Shown: positions 1 through 5,564 of the stretch, in pieces
How positions within the stretch are numbered: position 1 is the stretch's first letter
Layout of the letters: every line of letters starts with the position of its first letter
NCBI GenBank assembly: GCA_947175455.1
Contig: CAMWMW010000146.1
Coordinates: forward strand, 1-5,564
Origin: an uncultured Porphyromonadaceae bacterium
GTDB taxonomy: Bacteria; Bacteroidota; Bacteroidia; Bacteroidales; Muribaculaceae
Direction of reading: 5' to 3'
Length of the DNA stretch: 5,564 nucleotides
The notes under the pieces: generated by a model
Databases searched by the model: none
What the model was told of the DNA's origin: nothing
What the model saw: the letters and a program-made list of their open reading frames with translations, nothing else
Translations under genes and position numbers: made by a program

Positions 1-1016
1 CTCATGAGCTCCTTCAGTATTACGTTGTAGGAATTGAGCTTGTTGCCGGGATCCTCGCCAGGGGTTGTGGCGTCGAAGATTCCTGCCGCCTTCTGGAATT
101 CAAGCATTTCGGCGGCGTTCATGAGGTTGTATGAAGAGAGGTCGGGAATCTGCATGCCGCAGTTAAGGGTGTAGCTGACACGCAACACTCCTGATTCGGG
201 ACTTTTGGTCTCGATTACCACCACGCCGTTGGCGGCACGCGAGCCGTAGACTGCCGATGCTGACGCATCCTTGAGGATTCTTACGCTTGCGATGCGATTC
301 ATGTCAAGGTCATAGACTTTCTGAACAGACACTTCGAATCCGTCGAGTATGAATATAGGGAGACTTGTGATGGTCTGAAGATTACTCTGCGAAATATCAG
401 GCATGCTGTTCTGTCCACGTATCTCGATCTGATCGGGTATGTGGTTGGGGTCGGAACCGAACGTTCCTCGAGGATCCATCACTTGAAATGACGGGTCGAA
501 CACCTTGAGACCGTCGAAAAAACTGGTGTTGTTTACAGCGCGCAGATCCTCTCCGTTGACGTAGACCGCAGTGCCGGTGAAGCTGTCTTTGGATTTGCTG
601 TAATAACCTACAACCACCGCCTCTTCCATCTCTGTGGCATCAATCTCCATCTGGAAATCGACATGCGCTTTACCTTTGGTGCGTATTCTTTTTTTCTTGT
701 ATCCGAGAAAAGAAGCAGTGATGTGCATGTCGGGAGAGTCAAGGCGAAGCTGATATTTTCCATCTGCATCGGTCATCGCGCTTGTCTTCTTATGTCCGGA
801 TTCATCCTGATAGACAATTACGCCCGGCATTGGCTCTCCGTTTTCGTCAAGAACTGTTCCGTATATTCTGAACGTGCCGTTGCTTACGTTGCCGTTGCCT
901 GCGGTCTTGTCCTGTTTCGGGGCGGACTGTCGCTGTGCGTTTCCCTTCTCCGGACTCCACGTCAGAATGACAGCAGCCAGAATGAGATATGATGTCAGGT
1001 ATATGTTGGGTTTCAT
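1..1016 (-). CDS. SusC/RagA-type TonB-dependent outer-membrane receptor, N-terminal 338 residues (cut by the window edge)
   Basis: This is the start of a canonical SusC-like receptor, the outer-membrane barrel that imports a nutrient delivered by a SusD lid protein using TonB energy. The frame is open from an ATG at 1016 to the left edge, with no stop. Residues 7-20 are hydrophobic, and a signal-peptidase site is plausible after A27 (GNA|Q). Residues about 49-126 form a carboxypeptidase-regulatory-like beta-sandwich (YGTVLDENGEPMPGV, then DADGKYQL and ASFLGYKK). A TonB-box-like segment, EEAVVVGYYSK, follows at 131-141. The plug domain spans about 145-275, with IRGQNSM (199-205), PIFILDGFEV (220-229) and the SusC signature ILKDASASAVYGSRAANGVV (247-266). 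Only the start of the barrel region is present; family members usually have about 1000 residues. The ATG lies 16 bp after the SusD stop, so it is co-transcribed. No Shine-Dalgarno is seen, which is normal in Bacteroidota. The family call is secure; the substrate is unknown. Confidence 0.95.
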   Translation of the reverse strand, partial: MKPNIYLTSYLILAAVILTWSPEKGNAQRQSAPKQDKTAGNGNVSNGTFRIYGTVLDENGEPMPGVIVYQDESGHKKTSAMTDADGKYQLRLDSPDMHITASFLGYKKKRIRTKGKAHVDFQMEIDATEMEEAVVVGYYSKSKDSFTGTAVYVNGEDLRAVNNTSFFDGLKVFDPSFQVMDPRGTFGSDPNHIPDQIEIRGQNSMPDISQSNLQTITSLPIFILDGFEVSVQKVYDLDMNRIASVRILKDASASAVYGSRAANGVVVIETKSPESGVLRVSYTLNCGMQIPDLSSYNLMNAAEMLEFQKAAGIFDATTPGEDPGNKLNSYNVILKELM

Positions 1017-1032
1017 TGTGTCGATATATACT

Positions 1033-2487
1033 TTAAAGTGCGTTGTCGGGAACTGGAAAGGTGTATTTGTTGCTGCTCATCACTATCTCAGTGCTGTCAT
1101 ATGCGGATATTTTGTTATGGTTCAGCCTTTTGTGATAGAAGAAGATCTGTCCTTCCCCCCAGAATTCGCGTGCGTATTCATCGGCTATCGCATTGCTCAC
1201 GGCGGCTTTGTCGAGTTGTCCAGCCCCCTGCATGTCTGCGACATAAGAGGCTCCTTTACTTGTTTCCAGCTCAATGAGCCATTGTGCTGCTTGACGGGGA
1301 TTGCCCGTCTCATTCAGGCTTTCAGCGGCTATCAGAGCCACCTCGCCGAGTTTGATGAAGGGTATGCGCACCGGCAGTATCGCCGTCTCTCCGCTGGAGG
1401 TCTTGTTGTAATCTGCAAGAATCGATTCTTTGCTGTATTTGCCCGACATGATATAATCATTGTCACCCTCCGAATTGAACCAGACGCGGTAGCGGATGTC
1501 GGAGGAGAGGGGGAATATATCCTTTAATCCGGCGCGGACTTTTGTCTTGCGCTCTGCAAACATCCTCTCGGCTGTTTCTGTCAGTCCGTCGGGTGGTGAT
1601 GCGATTCCGAATACATGCTCTCTTGAGAAACTGAAATCGGCTCCGTATTTTCCCGGTGTGAAATAATAGAATACCTGGCTGCGGCTTTCGATATTCCGCA
1701 TATGGTTGAATGTCTCGTCGGCATAGCTGAAAGCATCGGTGTATTTCCCTTGATACAGCGACACCCTGGCGAGCATGGCTGTCACGGCATAATAGTTCAT
1801 CTCGAATGTGCGCAGACGGCTGTCGATCTCGCCAGGCTTGACAGGTATTGTGCTTATTCCTGTGAGGATAGGGTCTTCGCTCTTGAGCAACTCGGCGGCG
1901 TGCTTGAGATCTGCGGTGATTCTCGCGAGAAGTACGGTTGTGGTCAGCGGCGTCCCGACTGTCGTGCCGAATTCGGTCATGTAGGGGAGTGCCGCGTATG
2001 ACGGGTCTTCAGCAAAAGAGGGATGGAAGAGTCTGAGCAATTCGAAATGGAGCGTTCCTCGGAGCGCGTAAGCTTCGCCGGTTATGATCTCTTTCTGCCC
2101 CTGGTTGTAGAAAACAACATCGGTTGCTTCAATCTCTTTGATGAGTTTATTGGTACATGAAATCGCATGATACATCTCTTTCCATATCGCCGACAGTGTG
2201 CCGTCTTGTTTCATCTTCGCGTAGTCGAATTCGGAATATGCCCGTGTTGTCGCATCGGTAGGGACGAAATTCTGCCCCATGAATTCCAACATACCGACCG
2301 AAAGGTTCTCTCCGTAGAGAGTCGGCTGACGGAGCTGTGTGTATATGTCGGTAAGGGCATTGTAATAAGAATTCTCGTCTTCGAAAAATTTCTTGTCGGT
2401 CACGCTTGTGTTGTCCGACTGCACGTCGAACCATTCGGAGCATGAACCAGTCAAAAGGAGAATAGCCAGATATATGATTTTTTTCAT
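1033..2487 (-). CDS. SusD/RagB-family nutrient-binding outer-membrane lipoprotein
   Basis: This 484-residue protein has the length and layout of SusD-like lid proteins, which bind the nutrient at the cell surface and sit on a SusC barrel. Residues 1-15 are a lipoprotein signal ending in the lipobox LTGSC, so C16 is the lipidated residue. The acidic CSEWFD after it fits export to the cell surface, as in other Bacteroidota lipoproteins. The N-terminal helical half includes NALTDIYTQLRQ (44-53 region) and the TPR-like GEAYALRGTLHFELLRLF (137-154), typical of the SusD-like N-terminal domain. The C-terminal half has IPFIKLGEVALIAAESLNETG (375-395), the family pattern of a basic-hydrophobic strand followed by an alanine-rich helix. 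It then has EYAREFWGEGQIFFYHKRLN (437-456) and a terminal YTFPVP (475-480), all standard for the RagB/SusD fold. The ATG is 13 bp after the upstream receptor stop, and a receptor also follows 16 bp downstream, so its partner is ambiguous. The ligand cannot be inferred. Confidence 0.95.
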   Translation of the reverse strand: MKKIIYLAILLLTGSCSEWFDVQSDNTSVTDKKFFEDENSYYNALTDIYTQLRQPTLYGENLSVGMLEFMGQNFVPTDATTRAYSEFDYAKMKQDGTLSAIWKEMYHAISCTNKLIKEIEATDVVFYNQGQKEIITGEAYALRGTLHFELLRLFHPSFAEDPSYAALPYMTEFGTTVGTPLTTTVLLARITADLKHAAELLKSEDPILTGISTIPVKPGEIDSRLRTFEMNYYAVTAMLARVSLYQGKYTDAFSYADETFNHMRNIESRSQVFYYFTPGKYGADFSFSREHVFGIASPPDGLTETAERMFAERKTKVRAGLKDIFPLSSDIRYRVWFNSEGDNDYIMSGKYSKESILADYNKTSSGETAILPVRIPFIKLGEVALIAAESLNETGNPRQAAQWLIELETSKGASYVADMQGAGQLDKAAVSNAIADEYAREFWGEGQIFFYHKRLNHNKISAYDSTEIVMSSNKYTFPVPDNAL

Positions 2488-2500
2488 CGTTGTCGTTCAG

Positions 2501-5005
2501 TTAGAAAGAAATGCGTAATGATAACGCGAATGAGCGCGCGTAGGGATAAAGGATTCCGCGTGTGACATCAGATGAGCAGGCGCGGATGGCATTGTTTGCC
2601 GCGAATGCCAGTGTGAGGTCGCTCATATGGATTTTACGGCATATTTCCGGTGCGAACGAATACCCCAGTTGCAGTGAACCTAATCCGAATTCATTGCAGT
2701 CAATATATCGGGGTGACGATGAATCATCAGCAAACCAGTTGTATGCCTTTCCTCCGAGAGAGCAGTCGAGGATGGTGTTCAGCCACCATCCCATATAATT
2801 CAGACTTAATCCTATGTTCCCCTTGAAGTCGGGCGCTATGCCGCCATCAATCGGTTTCCCTTGATGAAGTTCCGGCACTATGCTGTAGGTTCCGTTCTCC
2901 GCATTGCCGCTTTCTGATGCACAGGCGTTGTAAAGATTCTGGAAATATTCGGGAAGTTTCTTGATCCGGTTTCTGTTATGGCTTCCGTTGACGAAGGCTC
3001 CGAGCGACCAACCTCTGACGTTGTCAAGGATGTCTGCGTTAAGCCGGAATTCAACACCGTTGTTCCTGATCTCACCGCCGTTTGATATTGTGTTTTCCCA
3101 TCCGGTGGAGAGAGGAAGACGAGTGAAGATAAGTGCATCTTTGGTGAGATTGTCGTAATAGCTGACATTCAGCGACAGTCGTTTGTATTCAACAGAGAGG
3201 TTCAGGTTGCGCGCATGCACCGTGTGCCATTTTATGTCGTGGTTCGGCATTGCCTGAATGGCGGACCCGATGAGATAATAATTGTATATATACTCATTAC
3301 TTATGTTTGGAACGTATGTCACGTTGAAGTCATCATCGGTGAATCCGACCCCTCCGGTTGTTCCTGCGGAGGCGTTGAGTACAAGGCTTTTGATGCCGGA
3401 GTCTCTGAGGAAAACCTCGTTGTGGATGTTCCAGTCTAATCCTACGCCGTAGAACCATGCGTTTCTCTTTCCCGGCGCGAGGCGCGAAGAGCGATTCACG
3501 TTTACATCTCCGTGGATTGAATAGCGCCCGTCGAATGAATAATGAGCCGTCAGCATCCCCTGCAGTGTATGGTCATGATTTCTGCTTGCCGTGGCATTCA
3601 TGTCGGTGTCATACGACTTGGTGAAGGAGATGTATGCCATGCGGTCTGTGGGGATTCCGATGCCGGCGTAGGACTCTGCGTAATATTTTCCGCTGAAGAC
3701 ACGCACGCCTCCAGATGCTCCTATGTCAGATTTTCCGGTGCGCAGACCGTATCTCAGTGATAGCGCACTCTCAAACGATAAAGTGTTGTCTCTCAATATG
3801 TCGTAGCGCCCCGTGTTGTGGTTTGTCTCCTCATCCCGATAAAGTCCGGAAGAGGGAGATATGTATATGTCGTGGCGTGTGGTCTCGCGAGCGAAGGCGA
3901 ACATACCATCGACCGAAAAATATTTGCCGAGTCTGAGGTTTACGTTGAGATTGTCGTAGACTTCATATGTCTTTGTTTCATCGAAAGAGTTGAGCGATGC
4001 TTCATATACGGGATTCAGCATTTTACCGTCTCCCTCCGTGCCGAGTGTGGTGTATGGCAAGCCGGAGGGGTCTGTCGCAGCCCATGCCGGATTAAGACTG
4101 CGGAAATAGTCGTAAGTGCCGTAAGTTGAGCCTTTCCCTTTTATCCTGTTGAACACAATATCATTGGATATGTGGAGTGCCCTCATATTGTATTCTATAT
4201 ACGATTCAAGGCCGAGAATGTCGCTTCCAGAACCTTTCATGACCCCGCTGCCGGAAGGTGACAGACGTGCCGAAAACTTATATTTCACATAATCGTCGCC
4301 ACCCTGAATGTCAAGTTTGTGACGGTTCTGGAATCCTGTCTGCAAAGGGATTTTGCGCCAGTCGGTGTTTGCAGGCGATGCTGAGTAGATTGCCGGTGTC
4401 TTTTGCGTGCTAAGATCCGCATTCTGGAATATTGCGTCGAAGAGGTAGCTGACCTTTAATCTCTGTGAGTCAGGTCTGCGGGTGATGATCTCGATCACTC
4501 CGTTGGCTCCGTTTATGCCGAATCGCGAAAGACTCACGGGATTCTTATATATTATGACCATGGAAATATCATTGATGTTCATTGACATGATCTGTCGCAA
4601 CGGCACTCTTGCTCCATCCATGACGAAAAGCGGCAGCGATGATCTGTCGGAATTCATGGTCCAGTGGTTTTTGCCTCTTGTGGTGACAGAAGCAGGGAGA
4701 TAGCCCGGTGTGTCGCCATATATCGTTTTTGAATCATCACACACTGATGGCTCCAGGATAATCAGTGCTTCCCACCAGTCGGTAAGACTTCCTCTCTTCA
4801 ATTCATTGCCCGTTATTATCCTGTCGCCTGGCGCAACAGATGAGAATGAGGGTACGCTGGTCGGCTCAGATGTTCTGTCAGCCTTTACACTGAATGCGTA
4901 TACCAATAGTATAGCGATCGTCAGCATAAGACTGCGTGCTAAATTTCCGTTCAATTTGTTGATGCAGGTTAAGGTGTTGTTGTAAAATTCAAGTTGATTT
5001 GACAT
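2501..5005 (-). CDS. Short SusC-like TonB-dependent receptor without the N-terminal regulatory-like domain
   Basis: This 834-residue protein is a divergent SusC-family barrel. I chose the ATG at 5005; an in-frame TTG at 5023 would add six residues. A long polar N-region is followed by a hydrophobic segment (about 25-38) and a plausible cleavage after A42 (VKA|D). Only about 20 residues then separate the signal peptide from the plug, so the carboxypeptidase-regulatory-like domain and the usual VVVGYG TonB-box segment are both missing. The plug (about 60-178) is recognisable from TTRGKNHW, LPLFVMDGARVP (124-135) and a degenerate signature FGINGANGVIEIITRR (162-177), where most SusC proteins have YGSRGANGV. 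The rest is rich in alternating aromatic strands, such as NGVEFRLNADIL and GNIGLSLNYMGWW. It ends in RSFALSLRISF, with the terminal Phe expected of a barrel folded by BAM. Five of six mature-part cysteines lie in the last 140 residues. It is the first gene of the apparent operon, 13 bp before susD. The family call is strong; whether it transports actively is uncertain. Confidence 0.9.
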   Translation of the reverse strand: MSNQLEFYNNTLTCINKLNGNLARSLMLTIAILLVYAFSVKADRTSEPTSVPSFSSVAPGDRIITGNELKRGSLTDWWEALIILEPSVCDDSKTIYGDTPGYLPASVTTRGKNHWTMNSDRSSLPLFVMDGARVPLRQIMSMNINDISMVIIYKNPVSLSRFGINGANGVIEIITRRPDSQRLKVSYLFDAIFQNADLSTQKTPAIYSASPANTDWRKIPLQTGFQNRHKLDIQGGDDYVKYKFSARLSPSGSGVMKGSGSDILGLESYIEYNMRALHISNDIVFNRIKGKGSTYGTYDYFRSLNPAWAATDPSGLPYTTLGTEGDGKMLNPVYEASLNSFDETKTYEVYDNLNVNLRLGKYFSVDGMFAFARETTRHDIYISPSSGLYRDEETNHNTGRYDILRDNTLSFESALSLRYGLRTGKSDIGASGGVRVFSGKYYAESYAGIGIPTDRMAYISFTKSYDTDMNATASRNHDHTLQGMLTAHYSFDGRYSIHGDVNVNRSSRLAPGKRNAWFYGVGLDWNIHNEVFLRDSGIKSLVLNASAGTTGGVGFTDDDFNVTYVPNISNEYIYNYYLIGSAIQAMPNHDIKWHTVHARNLNLSVEYKRLSLNVSYYDNLTKDALIFTRLPLSTGWENTISNGGEIRNNGVEFRLNADILDNVRGWSLGAFVNGSHNRNRIKKLPEYFQNLYNACASESGNAENGTYSIVPELHQGKPIDGGIAPDFKGNIGLSLNYMGWWLNTILDCSLGGKAYNWFADDSSSPRYIDCNEFGLGSLQLGYSFAPEICRKIHMSDLTLAFAANNAIRACSSDVTRGILYPYARSFALSLRISF

Positions 5006-5063
5006 CGCATGTGGACTTGACAAATGAACTGGTGTGTAAATTTACAAAAAATAAATAGAATCA

Positions 5064-5071
5064 CAAAAATA
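5064..5071 (-). promoter_or_regulatory. Candidate Bacteroides-type -7 element for the receptor operon
   Basis: On the minus strand this reads TATTTTTG, an exact match to the TAnnTTTG -7 consensus of the Bacteroidota primary sigma factor. It lies 59 bp upstream of the ATG at 5005, giving a believable 5' leader. No TTTG -33 box is found 19-21 bp further upstream; those positions read TAGA, ATAG and AATA. That makes the promoter weak or activator-dependent, if it is real. The AT richness of the region makes chance matches easy, so confidence is low. Confidence 0.35.
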
Positions 5072-5090
5072 TTGCTAAAATTTTAGTAAT
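5071..5090. promoter_or_regulatory. 20-bp near-palindrome next to the candidate -7 box, possible operator
   Basis: The plus strand reads ATTGCTAAAATTTTAGTAAT. The two 10-base halves are reverse complements except for one pair (position 4 against 17). It overlaps the candidate -7 box by one base and fills the space between it and the expected -33 position. A symmetric site there could bind a dimeric regulator. It could also be an accidental palindrome in AT-rich DNA, and no regulator gene is visible to pair it with. Confidence 0.3.
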
Positions 5091-5347
5091 TCTATTAAAA
5101 CTTGTTCTTAATGTAAATGAAATTCTGTTTCATGGTTCATTATGCCACCGATGTCTTGCGGAGAGATATTTCGTTATGCAAATTTATACATTCGATTGAT
5201 GGCAATCAATACTCATTTCTTGGTATTTTGCAACATTCAGTATTGTCCGCGAATACCATATATATATTAGAGCGCATATTATGACGCGTATGCGGGTAAA
5301 TGTGATTATAAAACTTCATGTGGTGTTGCGGAACTTCCTCAAAAAAT

Positions 5348-5410
5348 TAAGACCGCTTCCCACAAAAAATGTAAACGCAGGGGTCACAGATTTTGTGGGA
5401 AGCGGTCTTA
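5348..5410 (-). terminator. Strong intrinsic terminator for the minus-strand unit to its right
   Basis: The arms 5348-5367 and 5391-5410 are perfect 20-base reverse complements, separated by a 23-nt loop (5368-5390). The stem core contains GACCGCTTCCCAC. Read on the minus strand, the stem is followed at once by ATTTTTTGAGG (5347 downward), a U-tract as expected for Rho-independent termination. On the plus strand it is followed by TATATCC, a poor tail, so termination is probably mainly in the minus direction. It insulates the receptor operon from the transcription unit entering at the right edge. The loop has no long extra pairing. Confidence 0.8.
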
Positions 5411-5506
5411 TATATCCAACGATAATTTGCTTTTTCCGCTAAATTCGAGCGATTTTATTATGGTAGACGCTCTTACACAACTCCTTCCTGGGGAGGCTTG
5501 ACATAA

Positions 5507-5563
5507 TCAGTGGCAGCAGCCATCGCCGAAGCCGTCACCGCATCAGCCGTCGCCGCATGCGCC
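5507..5563 (-). CDS. Possible 3' end of a Cys-Gly-Asp-Gly repeat peptide gene with an in-frame TGA (partial)
   Basis: A minus-strand gene probably enters from the right, because a minus-direction terminator lies at 5348-5410. In one frame the edge reads GACGDG, then TGA (5545-5543), then CGDGFGDGCCH and a second TGA (5509-5507). The Cys-Gly-Asp-Gly unit recurs on both sides of the first TGA, suggesting that both sides belonged to one peptide. The gene may end at the first TGA, may have been shortened by a TGC-to-TGA change, or may read the TGA as selenocysteine. I see no strong hairpin after the TGA to support the last option. Another frame is open from 5562 to a TAA at 5475-5473 and encodes an alanine-rich tail ending DYVKPPQEGVV; it is a real competitor. 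Glycine- and cysteine-rich repeat tails occur in small ribosomally made, modified peptides, but no maturation enzyme is in view. The function is unknown. Confidence 0.3.
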
Positions 5564-5564
5564 G
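5516..5564. repeat. Short 15-bp tandem repeat at the right edge
   Basis: On the plus strand GCCGTCACCGCATCA (5531-5545) is followed by GCCGTCGCCGCATGC (5546-5560) and the start of another copy (GCCG, 5561-5564). A degenerate shorter copy, GCCATCGCCGAA, precedes them (5519-5530). The units differ mainly by third-position changes of the minus frame that reads Cys-Gly-Asp-Gly, as expected for a repeat selected at the protein level. It is GC-rich, unlike the AT-rich flank. The array continues beyond the window, so its full copy number is unknown. Confidence 0.65.

Larger units (their letters stand above)
5024..5347. other. AT-rich intergenic region upstream of the receptor operon
   Basis: This stretch separates the terminator at 5348-5410 from the operon start and holds no convincing gene. 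It is markedly richer in A and T than the coding regions, especially 5035-5120. The part nearest the operon holds the candidate promoter and palindrome listed separately. Short inverted repeats also occur: ATGAAA/TTTCAT (5117-5122 with 5128-5133), ATTGAT/ATCAAT (5195-5200 with 5205-5210) and CGCATA/TATGCG (5273-5278 with 5289-5294). They are short enough to be chance, but the first two lie where an operator for the operon could sit. A 37-codon minus frame (5206-5319) has no recognisable features. Confidence 0.7.

Noticed and set aside
874..1527. A 217-codon plus-strand open frame
   Set aside because: It lies wholly antisense to the SusD gene and the start of the canonical receptor, both of which have clear family motifs. 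The translation shows no recognisable domain and its composition looks like an out-of-frame shadow.
1..5005. Polysaccharide or peptide substrate assignment for the operon
   Set aside because: No degradative enzyme, surface glycan-binding protein or regulator is in the window, so a substrate would be a guess.
5195..5210. ATTGAT/ATCAAT inverted repeat as an operator
   Set aside because: Six-base arms are expected by chance in a region this AT-rich, and it lies far (about 190 bp) from the operon start.
5206..5319. A 37-codon minus-strand frame in the intergenic region (begins MKFYNHIYPH)
   Set aside because: It is short, in AT-rich DNA, starts just after a terminator, and shows no signal, membrane segment or motif. 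A chance frame is more likely.
5348..5410. Inverted repeat read as a miniature transposable element or IS ends
   Set aside because: There is no flanking target-site duplication, the element is only 63 bp, and the U-tract on the minus side is better explained by a terminator.
5510..5564. Plus-strand frames through the edge repeat (GTG at 5510 giving an alanine-rich peptide, or a Pro-Ser-Pro-His-rich frame)
   Set aside because: The terminator polarity indicates minus-strand transcription, the proline-rich frame has no start codon after its upstream stop, and the GTG start lacks support.

Overview
The window looks like a piece of a Bacteroidota chromosome, most likely Bacteroidales. The evidence is SusC/SusD-type outer-membrane genes, a lipoprotein signal typical of that phylum, starts without clear Shine-Dalgarno sequences, and a possible Bacteroides-type -7 box. 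The exact genus cannot be read from the sequence. Muribaculaceae or a relative is a guess from codon use and style.

All convincing genes are on the minus strand, so transcription runs from high to low coordinates. From the right edge: (1) about 5411-5564 holds the end of an unidentified minus-strand unit, with a 15-bp tandem repeat that in one frame reads as Cys-Gly-Asp-Gly repeats interrupted by an in-frame TGA. (2) 5348-5410 is a perfect 20-bp stem with a U-rich tail in the minus direction, an intrinsic terminator closing that unit. (3) 5024-5347 is an AT-rich non-coding stretch with a candidate promoter and an overlapping 20-bp near-palindrome. (4) 2501-5005 encodes an unusually short SusC-like TonB-dependent receptor (834 aa) without the usual N-terminal carboxypeptidase-regulatory-like domain. 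(5) 1033-2487 encodes a SusD/RagB-like surface lipoprotein (484 aa). (6) 1-1016 encodes the first 338 residues of a second, canonical SusC-like receptor and runs off the left edge.

The three genes are separated by only 13 and 16 bp and almost certainly form one operon. SusD-like lipoproteins sit as lids on SusC-like barrels and capture glycans, peptides or other large nutrients, which the barrel imports with energy from TonB/ExbBD. Here one SusD lies between two dissimilar SusC proteins. Either the short receptor pairs with this SusD and a second pair starts with the left-edge gene, or the SusD serves the canonical receptor and the short one is a divergent accessory. No glycosidase, protease, regulator or sigma factor is visible, so the substrate is unknown.

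The most unusual items are the stripped-down receptor with a degenerate plug signature and a C-terminal cysteine cluster, the receptor-lid-receptor order, and the Cys-Gly-Asp-Gly repeat with an in-frame TGA at the right edge.
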